NCBI RefSeq assembly: GCF_018069625.1
Contig: NZ_CP072941.1
Location: 4,774,001 to 4,838,000, forward strand
From: Streptomyces yatensis
GTDB taxonomy: Bacteria; Actinomycetota; Actinomycetes; Streptomycetales; Streptomycetaceae
DNA length: 64,000 nt
Direction of reading: 5' to 3'
The notes beneath the pieces are model-generated. The model did no database searches. It was not told where the DNA came from and was given only the letters and a program-made list of their open reading frames with translations. Shown piece after piece: positions 52,708 through 60,225 of this stretch (position 1 is its first letter; every line of letters starts with the position of its first letter). The position numbers and the translations under genes are program-made.

Positions 52708-54089
52708 ACCCCGAGCTCATGAGCAACCAGCCGCACCAGCCCAACGAGCCCCACGAGCCCCACGATCCCCACCAGCGGAACCAGCAGCAGCCGTATCCCC
52801 CGTACGGGTCGTACGAGGCTCCTTACGGCGGCTACGACCAGAACGCGCATCCTTACGGCGGCCACGGTCAGGGCGCCCAGCAGCCGAGCGACTGGCCGGG
52901 GTACGAGGGCTATCCGCAGCAACAGGGGTACCCCCAGGCCCAGCCGCAGCAGTACCAGCACCCGCAGCAGCACTACCAGCAGCAGCCGTACGCGGATCCC
53001 TACGCCGCCCAGCAGGGACACCAGGGCCAACAGATGCCTCAGGGCCGGCACCCGCAGCAGGGCCGGCACCCGCAGCAGGGTCACCAGGCGCACCAGGGCA
53101 ACCAGGGCCAGTACGCCCAGGGCTGGGATCAGCAGCAGCACCCGTACCAGCCCGCCGCCCAGCACCCGGCCCAGCCCCAGCGCCCGGCCCAAGCCCAGCA
53201 CGCGCAGGCCCCGCACGCACAGCCCCAGCAGCCCCAGCCCGCGCCCCCCGCCGCGGCGGCAGCCGCAACCGCGGCCGCGACCGCGACCGCCGAGCCGCCC
53301 GCCCCGCAGCCGGACCGGCCGCTCACCGCCGCCGAGAAGGCCCGCGCCGAGGGCCGTCCGCAGATCCTCCCCCCGGGGTTCGTCCCCGCCGCCCTGACCG
53401 CCGCGCTCGCCGGCCTGCTCGCGGCCACCGCGCCGCTGGGCCGCCCGGCGGTCGCCGTCGTGGTGGCGGTGCTGCAGGCGGTCACGGCGGCCGGCTGGTT
53501 CCGGCTGAACGGCATGTGGCCCGCCCGGCAGGGCATCGCGCTCGCCTACGCGGGCGGTCTGGCCGCCAGCATCGGGCTGCTCGCCACCGAGCCCGCGCAC
53601 GCCCCGACGGTCCTCATCGGCACCATCGGCGTCTGGCTGCTGCTCGTGGTGATCCTCCAGCTGCGCAGCCACGCCTCCGCGGACGAGCGGCTGTACGGGC
53701 TCACGGCCGCTGTGGCGTCCACCGCCCTTACGGTGCTCGCGGCCGGGCATCTGGCCGCCGTCGCCGAGTCCTCGGACGCCGTCGTGGTGGGGGCGGCCGC
53801 CGTCGCCGTGGCCGTGCTCGTCCGGGCGCTGCCGCTGCCGACCGCCGCCGCCGTCGTGGTCGCGCTGGCGGCCGCCACGGGCGCCGGGGTCGGGGCCGGG
53901 CAGCTCACCGGCACGGGCACCTCCACCGCCGCCCTGCTCGGGTTCGCGGCCGGGGCGTGCGCGCTGATCGGCCACCGGGTGGCCAGCTACGACTACCCCT
54001 CGCGCTTCGTCCATATGACGGCCGGTGTGGCGCTGCCGCTCGCGGCCGCGGCCCCCGTGGTCTATGTGATCGGCCGCGCACTGGGCTGA
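52704..54089 (+). CDS. Membrane protein with long Gln/Pro/His-rich N-terminal tail
   Basis: The 461-residue product has about 225 disordered residues rich in Q, P, H, G and Y, with repeats such as QGRHPQQGRHPQQG, followed by about 225 residues with eight or nine predicted membrane helices. The tail resembles low-complexity domains of actinobacterial membrane proteins that form interaction surfaces. The function is unknown. GTG 52704 overlaps the MoaD-like stop, so the two are coupled. Confidence 0.8.
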   Translation: MNPELMSNQPHQPNEPHEPHDPHQRNQQQPYPPYGSYEAPYGGYDQNAHPYGGHGQGAQQPSDWPGYEGYPQQQGYPQAQPQQYQHPQQHYQQQPYADPYAAQQGHQGQQMPQGRHPQQGRHPQQGHQAHQGNQGQYAQGWDQQQHPYQPAAQHPAQPQRPAQAQHAQAPHAQPQQPQPAPPAAAAAATAAATATAEPPAPQPDRPLTAAEKARAEGRPQILPPGFVPAALTAALAGLLAATAPLGRPAVAVVVAVLQAVTAAGWFRLNGMWPARQGIALAYAGGLAASIGLLATEPAHAPTVLIGTIGVWLLLVVILQLRSHASADERLYGLTAAVASTALTVLAAGHLAAVAESSDAVVVGAAAVAVAVLVRALPLPTAAAVVVALAAATGAGVGAGQLTGTGTSTAALLGFAAGACALIGHRVASYDYPSRFVHMTAGVALPLAAAAPVVYVIGRALG

Positions 54090-54118
54090 CTCCCCGGCTC
54101 CCGCTCAGCTGCTCCGGA

Positions 54119-54124
54119 TAGGCT
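54119..54124 (+). promoter_or_regulatory. Candidate -10 box (TAGGCT)
   Basis: TAGGCT lies about 50 nt before ATG 54173 of the DUF2993 gene. Confidence 0.3.
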
Positions 54125-54172
54125 CGCAGCCTCAGGCGAGGGCCTGAGCACGAGCCTGGGGGGCCCACGCAC

Positions 54173-54859
54173 ATGCGCGCACTACGTATCACCTTGATCG
54201 TCGTCGTGATACTCGGCGGCCTCTTCGTGGCCGCCGACCGCATCGCGGTGTACATCGCGGAGTCGAAGGCCGCAGACAAGATCAAGAGTTCACAGGGCCT
54301 GACCACCACGCCCAATGTCTCGATCAAGGGCTTCCCGTTCCTCACCCAGGTCGCGGGCAAGGAACTGGACGAGGTCGACGTCGGTGTGGACGGGCTGACC
54401 ACGGCCACGGGGGACGGCCGCAGCGTCCGGGTCACCGAGCTCGACGCGAAGCTGCACAACGTCCGCATCTCGGGCAGCTTCTCCTCGGCCAGCGCCGACC
54501 GCGCCACCGGCTCGGCCCACATCAGCTACGCGGACCTCTCACAGGCCGCCGGTCCGGGGGTGACCGTCGGCTACGACCCGTCGGGGTCCAACAAGGTCAA
54601 GATCACCGGCAGTCTGCTGGGCCTCTCCCTCTCCGCCCACTCCCAGGTCACCATCGTGAACGGGACCACCATCCGGCTGCACGCCGAGTCCATCCCGGGC
54701 GGCAGCATCCCCCAGTGGGAGGACAAGGTGCGCGAGAAGGCCGACATCGAGCGGAAGATCGAGGGACTGCCCACCGGCATGCGGCTCGACAAGGTGGAGA
54801 CCACCAAGGACGGCATAGACGTCTCGGTCACGGGTAATGACGTCCAACTGACGGGCTGA
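54173..54859 (+). CDS. LmeA-like (DUF2993) phospholipid-binding protein, short form
   Basis: The 228-residue product has an N-terminal membrane helix or uncleaved signal (about 4-24) followed directly by the DUF2993 domain with TPNVSIKGFPFLTQVAGKEL. It is the second such gene in the window; the one at 31516 adds an acidic cytoplasmic region. It probably acts at the outer face of the membrane in lipid handling. Confidence 0.88.
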   Translation: MRALRITLIVVVILGGLFVAADRIAVYIAESKAADKIKSSQGLTTTPNVSIKGFPFLTQVAGKELDEVDVGVDGLTTATGDGRSVRVTELDAKLHNVRISGSFSSASADRATGSAHISYADLSQAAGPGVTVGYDPSGSNKVKITGSLLGLSLSAHSQVTIVNGTTIRLHAESIPGGSIPQWEDKVREKADIERKIEGLPTGMRLDKVETTKDGIDVSVTGNDVQLTG

Positions 54860-55070
54860 CGCGATCGACACCAGGGGCGTCCGATCACGCCCCTGGTCCA
54901 TTCACTGAGACGATCTCGTCCGCGTCCATGACCGCCCGTGGCCTTCGCCTGCCCGGGCGGCCCCGCCTCCGGGGCGCGCACCACGCTCTCATCTCAGTCC
55001 CCGGACGATATCGTCTCATCATTCGACACGCCGGTGACATGCCCGCCTGTCCGTCCCTACGATCGGACGC
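54860..55070. other. Gap before the leader peptide, no gene
   Basis: 211 bp with no array or credible frame. The leader-peptide promoter is at its right end. Confidence 0.4.
55058..55063 (+). promoter_or_regulatory. Leaderless -10 box (TACGAT) for the leader peptide
   Basis: TACGAT ends 7 nt before ATG 55071. Confidence 0.5.
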
Positions 55071-55151
55071 ATGAAGCGACAGGCGGATCTCACGAAGCGG
55101 CGGGCAGTCGACCTGTGCCGTGTCGCCGCCATGCTCTGTCGCACCGTCTGA
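55071..55151 (+). CDS. Cysteine-type leader peptide upstream of cysA
   Basis: 26 codons from ATG 55071, starting MKRQADLTKRRAVDLCRV, with Cys at 16 and 23 and several Arg and Leu. It matches short conserved leader peptides annotated before sulfur-metabolism genes in Streptomyces. Cysteine starvation would stall ribosomes at the two Cys codons and change folding of the 155-nt region before cysA. The position, leaderless promoter and following hairpin all fit an attenuator. Confidence 0.75.
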   Translation: MKRQADLTKRRAVDLCRVAAMLCRTV

Positions 55152-55159
55152 ACGGGACG

Positions 55160-55181
55160 CGGTCCGGCACGCCTCGGACCG
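55160..55181 (+). terminator. Attenuator-like hairpin after the leader peptide
   Basis: CGGTCCG (55160-55166) pairs with CGGACCG (55175-55181), 9 nt after the leader stop codon. A run of C then T follows rather than a clean T-tract. Confidence 0.4.
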
Positions 55182-55305
55182 GCCCCCCTCTTCGGCCCGT
55201 CAGCCGGGCCTTCCCGCACTTTCGCTCGTACGCTCGCCGCACGCCCCGCGCGGCGCATCGTCGCGAGCGTGCCCGTACCGCCGCAACTGCCCCGGAGGAG
55301 AGAAC

Positions 55306-56145
55306 ATGAGCCGCAGTGACGTCCTGGTGGACGCCGAGTGGGTCCAGGCCCGGATCGACGACCCCAAGACGGTCATCGTCGAGGTGGACGAGGACACGTC
55401 GGCCTACGACAAGAACCACATCAAGAACGCCGTCCGGATCGACTGGAAGCAGGACCTCCAGGACCCGGTGCGCCGTGACTTCGTCGACCAGGCCGGCTTC
55501 GAGAAGCTCCTGTCGGAGAAGGGCATCGCCAACGACGACACGGTCGTCCTCTACGGCGGCAACAACAACTGGTTCGCGGCATACGCCTACTGGTACTTCA
55601 AGCTCTACGGCCACCAGGACGTCAAGCTGCTCGACGGCGGCCGCAAGAAGTGGGAGCTCGACTCCCGCGACCTGGTCGCCGAGGTTCCGACCCGCGCGGT
55701 GACCGAGTACAAGGCCAAGCCGCAGGACGCCTCCATCCGCGCCTTCCGCGACGAGGTCGTCGACGCCATCGGCTCGCTGAACCTCGTCGACGTGCGCTCC
55801 CCCGACGAGTTCTCCGGCAAGCTGCTCGCCCCGGCCCACCTCCCGCAGGAGCAGTCGCAGCGTCCCGGCCACGTGCCGAGCGCCCGCAACATCCCGTGGT
55901 CCAAGTCGGCCAACGACGACGGCACCTTCAAGAGCGACGACGAGCTCAAGGAGATCTACGAGGGCGCGGGCGTCGACCTGGCGAAGGACACCATCGCCTA
56001 CTGCCGCATCGGTGAGCGCTCCGCTCACACCTGGTTCGTCCTGCACGAGCTCCTGGGCCAGACCAACGTCAAGAACTACGACGGCTCCTGGACCGAGTAC
56101 GGCTCGCTGGTCGGCGTGCCGGTCGAGCTCGGCGCCGACAGCTGA
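55306..56145 (+). CDS. cysA: Thiosulfate sulfurtransferase (rhodanese)
   Basis: The 279-residue product has two rhodanese domains. The C-terminal active site is YCRIGERSAHTW with Cys233, and the N-terminal domain is inactive. It moves sulfane sulfur from thiosulfate to acceptors. GGAGGAG precedes ATG 55306. It is followed at 44 bp by the DUF1416 gene, a standard actinobacterial pair, and preceded by the cysteine leader peptide. Confidence 0.95.
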   Translation: MSRSDVLVDAEWVQARIDDPKTVIVEVDEDTSAYDKNHIKNAVRIDWKQDLQDPVRRDFVDQAGFEKLLSEKGIANDDTVVLYGGNNNWFAAYAYWYFKLYGHQDVKLLDGGRKKWELDSRDLVAEVPTRAVTEYKAKPQDASIRAFRDEVVDAIGSLNLVDVRSPDEFSGKLLAPAHLPQEQSQRPGHVPSARNIPWSKSANDDGTFKSDDELKEIYEGAGVDLAKDTIAYCRIGERSAHTWFVLHELLGQTNVKNYDGSWTEYGSLVGVPVELGADS

Positions 56146-56189
56146 CCCCCCTCCCTCGAACGCGCCCCCGAACGTAAGGACAGACATCC

Positions 56190-56477
56190 ATGTGTGGAGC
56201 CAAGGCCGGCGGCCCCGACGCCTCGACGATCAAGCCCGGTGAGACCACCATCCAGGGTTCGGTGACCCGCGACGGCGAGCCCGTCACCGGCTACGTCCGG
56301 CTGCTGGACAGCACCGGCGAGTTCACCGCCGAGGTCCCCACCTCCGCGACCGGACAGTTCCGTTTCTACGCCGCGGAGGGCACCTGGACGCTGCGTGCCC
56401 TGGTTCCCGGCGGTACCGCGGACCGCACCGTCGTCGCCCAGAAGGGCGGGCTGGCGGAGGTCGCCATCGCCGTCTGA
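56190..56477 (+). CDS. DUF1416 protein, partner of cysA
   Basis: The 95-residue product starts MCGAKAGGPDAS, as in the DUF1416 family, and continues as a small beta-sandwich resembling a transthyretin-like domain (GSVTRDGEPVTGYVRLLD, GQFRFYAAEGTWTLRALVPGG). Its consistent place after the rhodanese gene points to a role in sulfur transfer; the conserved Cys2 may be the acceptor. Confidence 0.92.
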   Translation: MCGAKAGGPDASTIKPGETTIQGSVTRDGEPVTGYVRLLDSTGEFTAEVPTSATGQFRFYAAEGTWTLRALVPGGTADRTVVAQKGGLAEVAIAV

Positions 56478-56639
56478 CGCGTGACGGCGCGTCGTGACAC
56501 ACGGCCGGAGGGCCGCACCCCGGGGTTGGACGCCTCGGCGGGGTGCGGCCCTCCGTCTGTCCGCGCGGGTCCTCGGCCTGTCGGAGCCGGGCCTGTCGGT
56601 GCCGGTGTCCTTCGTCTGTCGGCGCGGCGGCCTGGGACG

Positions 56640-56645
56640 TACGCT
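56640..56645 (+). promoter_or_regulatory. Leaderless -10 box (TACGCT)
   Basis: TACGCT is followed by GGACAT and ATG 56652, fixing the start of the DUF3099 gene. Confidence 0.5.
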
Positions 56646-56651
56646 GGACAT

Positions 56652-56909
56652 ATGTACGCGCGACGCCGCCACGCATATTTTTTCCTGATGGGCGCGTGTC
56701 TGACGCTCTTCATCTCGGCGTGGGCCTTTGTGCGCCTGTGGTCCGTACCCGCCGCGGTCGCGATGTGCATCGTCGCCATGGTGATCCCGCCCCTGGCCGC
56801 CATAGTGGCCAACCGCCGGGGTCCGGACGACCGGTGGTGGGACGAGTCGGGGGACGAGGAATCCGACCGGTGGTGGCGGGAGCTGGACGAGCACAACCAC
56901 CGGCATTGA
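56652..56909 (+). CDS. DUF3099 small membrane protein
   Basis: The 85-residue product has two membrane helices (about 9-27 and 31-50) and a charged C-terminus (NRRGPDDRWWDESGD). It matches the size and layout of DUF3099. The function is unknown. The frame is open upstream, but the leaderless promoter supports this start. Confidence 0.85.
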   Translation: MYARRRHAYFFLMGACLTLFISAWAFVRLWSVPAAVAMCIVAMVIPPLAAIVANRRGPDDRWWDESGDEESDRWWRELDEHNHRH

Positions 56910-57245
56910 CCACCAGCACAACCGCCCCGGCCGATCGGGGCCCGGCAGGGGCCACTGACCGGGCCCCGGCCGGGGCGCAGAGGACCGCTCCGGTGGACCG
57001 CGGTGCCCAGGACCGCCCTGGTGGCCGGGGCGTTCAGTGCCGCCTCAGTAGCCAAGGCGCTCAGGACCGGCCTAAGCGGCCTCGATGAAGTCCGGTGCGG
57101 TTCGGGTGTGCCCCGAAGGGGCGCGGGGCTGTGTCGATGTGCGGCTCCGCTGCGGCTATGTCCATGTGCGGCTCCGCCGCGTGGGACCAGCCACGACACA
57201 GCCGCGGATGAACGACCGCACCTCGCCGCACTTCCCGCGGAGCGC
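56910..57245. repeat. Gap with a common Streptomyces intergenic element
   Basis: 336 bp between convergent genes. At about 57108-57215 lies CCCCGAAGGGGCGCGGGG followed by CTGTGTCGATGTGCGGCTCC and, later, GTGGGACCAGCCACGACACAGCC. I recognise this layout as an abundant intergenic element in Streptomyces. GGCTGTGTCG (57127-57136) pairs with CGACACAGCC (57194-57203). The GTGCGGCTCCGC part is present twice. Confidence 0.65.
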
Positions 57246-57611
57246 TCAGTACACGAGCGCCTGGACGCCGTCCGGCATGATCTCGCTCACGAAGACCTGA
57301 GCGCCCGCGATCCGGGCCCCCTCGATCAGATCCTTCTCCTCGATCTCGCGGCGCGCCGCACACTGGGTGCACACCGTGATCTGGCCGCCGCCCGTAAGGA
57401 TGCCGTCGATCAGATCCGGCAGCGGCGCCGCATGCGGCAGCTCGAACTCCGCCGCCCGACCCGGCAGCGCGAACCACGTCGACTCCCCGGTCAGCCAGAG
57501 CGAGACCTCGACCCCGCTCGCCGCGGCCACCGCCGCCACCGTGAACGCCTGGGAGCACCGCTCGGGAGCGTCCGCGCCCGCCGTCACCTTGATCACCAGC
57601 TTCTTCGCCAT
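57246..57611 (-). CDS. DsrE-family sulfur-relay-like protein
   Basis: The 121-residue product has the DsrE/DsrF fold pattern (MAKKLVIKVTAGADAPERCS, ASGVEVSLWLTGE, GARIAGAQVFVSEIM) and a CTQCAARREI motif whose cysteines are the likely sulfur acceptors. Near cysA and DUF1416 this suggests a role in sulfur trafficking. ATG 57611 has TAAGGT 6 nt upstream. Confidence 0.88.
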   Translation of the reverse strand: MAKKLVIKVTAGADAPERCSQAFTVAAVAAASGVEVSLWLTGESTWFALPGRAAEFELPHAAPLPDLIDGILTGGGQITVCTQCAARREIEEKDLIEGARIAGAQVFVSEIMPDGVQALVY

Positions 57612-57617
57612 ACGCCA

Positions 57618-57623
57618 ACCTTA
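57618..57623 (-). promoter_or_regulatory. Leaderless -10 box (TAAGGT)
   Basis: TAAGGT on the minus strand is followed by TGGCGT and ATG 57611. Confidence 0.45.
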
Positions 57624-57687
57624 GGGTCGGCGCGCCGGCCCGGGCGCGGCACGGCGACCTGTCTCCACCGGCCGCCCCGGCGCCGAC

Positions 57688-57693
57688 TAGACT
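57688..57693 (+). promoter_or_regulatory. Candidate -10 box (TAGACT)
   Basis: TAGACT lies 36 nt before the GTG of the 33-residue membrane protein. Confidence 0.35.
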
Positions 57694-57729
57694 CGGTGCC
57701 GTCCGTCATCTGTTCCGAGGAGCGCGCTC

Positions 57730-57831
57730 GTGCTTGAGGCAGTCTTCACCACCCTGATGATCCTGGTCGCCGTGGCCACGCTCGGCTTCGCCGCACTGAC
57801 CTGGAAGAAGCTGTACCAGGGCCAGCGCTGA
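57730..57831 (+). CDS. 33-residue single-pass membrane protein
   Basis: GTG 57730 to TGA 57831, with GAGGAG 7 nt upstream. The product begins MLEAVFTTLMILVAVATLGF, a single hydrophobic helix, and ends in a basic WKKLYQGQR. The good ribosome site and promoter candidate support expression. Small proteins of this shape are conserved among Streptomyces as hypotheticals; the function is unknown. Confidence 0.65.
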   Translation: MLEAVFTTLMILVAVATLGFAALTWKKLYQGQR

Positions 57832-57883
57832 ACCCCTCCCGCCCGGCCGTCACGGCTCGACTCTCGACAGATCGCCTGAATTC

Positions 57884-58447
57884 ATGATCCAGATTCCCTC
57901 CGACCTCCACCCGGACCTCGTGCCGCTCGCCTTCCTCCTGGGCAACTGGGAAGGCGCGGGCGTATCGGACTTCCCCGGGGCCGAGAAGTGCAACTTCGGC
58001 CAGGAGGCGACCTTCACGCACGACGGCCGCGACTTCATCGAGTACGTCTCGCACACCTGGGTGCTGGACTCCGAGGGCAAGAAGGTGCGCCCCCTGGAGA
58101 CCGAGTCCGGCTACTGGCGGATCGACAAGGACCGCAAGGTCGAGGTCGTGATGAGCCGGGACCAGGGCATCGTCGAGGTCTGGTACGGCGAGCTCGCGGA
58201 GGGCAAGCCGCAGATCGACCTGGCGACGGACGCGGTGGCGCGCACCGCGCACGCGGCCCCGTACGCGGGCGGCAAGCGGCTCTACGGCTACGTCAACAGC
58301 GATCTGATGTGGGTCGGTGAGAAGGCCACCCCCGAGGTCGAGCTGCGCCCGTACATGTCCGCGCATCTGAAGAAGGTCGTCGACCCCCGGGAGTGGGCCA
58401 AGGACCTCAAGGACCTGCCGGACGACGGGATCGCCTTCTTCCGCTGA
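57884..58447 (+). CDS. Nitrobindin-like heme-binding beta-barrel protein (DUF1794)
   Basis: The 187-residue product has the family signature GNWEGAG near the N-terminus and alternating barrel strands (FIEYVSHTWVLDSEG, GYWRIDKDRKVEVVMSR, ELRPYMSAHLKKVVDP). The His near the C-terminus is the likely proximal heme ligand. Relatives bind ferric heme and react with nitric oxide or peroxynitrite. ATG 57884 is the only good start. Confidence 0.9.
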   Translation: MIQIPSDLHPDLVPLAFLLGNWEGAGVSDFPGAEKCNFGQEATFTHDGRDFIEYVSHTWVLDSEGKKVRPLETESGYWRIDKDRKVEVVMSRDQGIVEVWYGELAEGKPQIDLATDAVARTAHAAPYAGGKRLYGYVNSDLMWVGEKATPEVELRPYMSAHLKKVVDPREWAKDLKDLPDDGIAFFR

Positions 58448-58520
58448 GCGCTCGAGCGCTTGAGCGCTCGAGTGGTCGAGTGGTCGAGTGGTCGAGTGGT
58501 CGGGCGCTTGAGCGCTTGGG
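58442..58520. repeat. Palindromic short repeats after the nitrobindin gene
   Basis: From the stop codon onward, TGAGCGCTCGAGCGC-type palindromic units are followed by four copies of a 9-bp unit TCGAGTGGT and a return of GCGCTTGAGCGC. TGAGCGCTCGAG occurs twice, the first time containing the stop. Confidence 0.75.
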
Positions 58521-58625
58521 CTCCTGGGCTCATGGGCGGGCCGTTCCAGCTGCCGCCGAGCCCGGCTCTTCCGTGCCGCGGCCGGTTCCGCCCCTGTGTG
58601 TCCGGCCGGTAACCGCGCGCCCGCC

Positions 58626-58631
58626 TACACT
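58626..58631 (+). promoter_or_regulatory. Leaderless -10 box (TACACT) for nur
   Basis: TACACT is followed by TGCACC and GTG 58638. Confidence 0.5.
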
Positions 58632-58637
58632 TGCACC

Positions 58638-59114
58638 GTGGCGACCACCGACTGGAAGAGCGATCTGCGGGAGCGCGGCTACCGGCTGACCCCGCAGCGC
58701 CAGCTCGTGCTCGAAGCCGTCGATCACCTGGAGCACGCCACTCCGGACGAGATCCTCACCGAGGTGCGCCGCACCGCGAGCGGCGTCAACATCTCCACGG
58801 TCTACCGCACGCTGGAGCTGCTGGAGGAGCTGGGTCTGGTCAGCCATGCCCATCTCGGCCACGGCGCCCCCACGTACCACCTGGCCGACCGGCACCATCA
58901 CATCCATATGGTGTGCCGCGACTGCACGGACGTCATCGAGGCCGATGTCTCCGTGGCCGACTCCTTCACCCGGCAGCTCCGGGCGGACTTCGGCTTCGAG
59001 ACCGATCTGAAGCACTTCGCGATCTTCGGCCGGTGTGCCGCGTGCTCCGCCCGACAGCGCGGTGGGGACGACGGCCAGAACGGCTCCGGTGAGGGCCGAG
59101 CGCGCAGGTCGTAG
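58638..59114 (+). CDS. nur: Nickel-responsive Fur-family regulator Nur
   Basis: The 158-residue product starts MATTDWKSDLRERGYRLTPQ and continues with a Fur winged helix (NISTVYRTLELLEELGLVSH), the His-rich metal segment HHHIH, CRDC, and a C-terminal FGRCAAC. This matches S. coelicolor Nur as I recall it, which represses nickel uptake and the Fe-SOD gene when nickel is bound. The start is set by the leaderless box. ygfZ follows 9 bp downstream. Confidence 0.92.
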   Translation: MATTDWKSDLRERGYRLTPQRQLVLEAVDHLEHATPDEILTEVRRTASGVNISTVYRTLELLEELGLVSHAHLGHGAPTYHLADRHHHIHMVCRDCTDVIEADVSVADSFTRQLRADFGFETDLKHFAIFGRCAACSARQRGGDDGQNGSGEGRARRS

Positions 59115-59117
59115 GCT
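59112..59117 (+). promoter_or_regulatory. Leaderless -10 box (TAGGCT) for ygfZ
   Basis: TAGGCT spans the nur stop codon and is followed by GAGTTC and ATG 59124. Confidence 0.45.
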
Positions 59118-59123
59118 GAGTTC

Positions 59124-60089
59124 ATGAAGAGCCCTTTGCTGTCGCTGCCCGGCGCCGTCCCCGGCGAGGGCCCCGACGAAGGCGTCGCCGCCCACTACGG
59201 CGACCTGTTCCGCGAGCAGCGCGCGCTCGCCGACGGCACCGGCTTCGTGGACCTCTCGCACCGCGGAGTGGTCACGGTCAGCGGTGCCGACCGGCTGAGC
59301 TGGCTGCATCTGCTGATCACCCAGCACGTCAGCGACCTCCCGCCGGGCCAGGCCACCGAAGCCCTGATCCTCTCCGCCCACGGCCATATCGAACACGCGC
59401 TCTATCTCGTCGACGACGGTGAAACGACCTGGGCCCATGTGGAGCCCGACAGCCAGCGCGATCTGATCGCCTACCTGGAGAGCATGAAGTTCTTCTACCG
59501 GGTCGACATCGCGGACCGCACCGACGACTTCGCGGTCGTCCACCTCCCGGCGGGCAGCATCACCGAGGCCCCCGAGGACACCGTCGTCCGCGAGACCCCG
59601 CACGGCCGGGATCTCTTCCTGCCGCGTGCCCGGCTCACCGACTTCGCCGAGGCGAGCGGGCCGGCGATCGGGGTGCTGGCGTACGAGGCGCTGCGGGTCG
59701 AGGCCCACCGGCCGCGGGTCGGCCTGGAGACCGACCACCGCACCATCCCGCATGAGCTGGGGTGGATCGGCTCCGCCGTCCATCTGCAGAAGGGCTGCTA
59801 CCGCGGCCAGGAGACCGTCGCCCGGGTGCAGAACCTGGGGAAGCCCCCGCGCCGGCTGGTCTTCCTCCACCTCGACGGCAGCGAGGTGACGCTGCCGTCC
59901 CACGGCGCGCCCATACGGCTGGCGTCGGAGGGCGAGGAGGGCCGCCAGCTGGGGTTCATCACCTCCTCGGCCCGCCACCACGAGCTGGGGCCGATCGCGC
60001 TCGCGCTGGTCAAGCGCAATGTGCCGGTGGACGCGGAGCTGATCGCCGACTCCACGGCCGCCGCGCAGGAGACGGTCGTGGAGCCGTGA
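59124..60089 (+). CDS. ygfZ: Folate-binding YgfZ/GcvT-like protein, Fe-S cluster maintenance
   Basis: The 321-residue product has the aminomethyltransferase-like fold with the diagnostic YgfZ motif KGCYRGQE near residue 225, including the conserved Cys, plus FVDLSHRGVVTVSGADRLSWL. YgfZ uses tetrahydrofolate to support repair or assembly of Fe-S proteins. Its proximity to the metal regulator nur may be only positional. Confidence 0.9.
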   Translation: MKSPLLSLPGAVPGEGPDEGVAAHYGDLFREQRALADGTGFVDLSHRGVVTVSGADRLSWLHLLITQHVSDLPPGQATEALILSAHGHIEHALYLVDDGETTWAHVEPDSQRDLIAYLESMKFFYRVDIADRTDDFAVVHLPAGSITEAPEDTVVRETPHGRDLFLPRARLTDFAEASGPAIGVLAYEALRVEAHRPRVGLETDHRTIPHELGWIGSAVHLQKGCYRGQETVARVQNLGKPPRRLVFLHLDGSEVTLPSHGAPIRLASEGEEGRQLGFITSSARHHELGPIALALVKRNVPVDAELIADSTAAAQETVVEP

Positions 60090-60099
60090 GTCCGGTGCG

Positions 60100-60225
60100 G
60101 TAGCGCCAGACCTCGGGGTGAGGTAGTCCACCACCACCGCGTCGCGCCATACCTCGGGGTGGGGTCGCGCCATACATCGAGGTTGGGGTCGCACCAGACC
60201 TCGAGGTTGGGGTCGCGCTAGACCT
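60100..60225. repeat. 24-bp tandem repeat x4 plus one outlier at the dtd 3' end
   Basis: GTCGCgcyagACCTCGAg-type units start at 60141, 60164, 60188 and 60212, with a related copy at about 60101. The last contains the dtd stop (60218-60220). Confidence 0.85.

Noticed and set aside
55019..55258. 79-codon minus-strand ORF over the cysA leader
   Set aside because: It is antisense to the leader peptide and has no ribosome site or homology I recognise.
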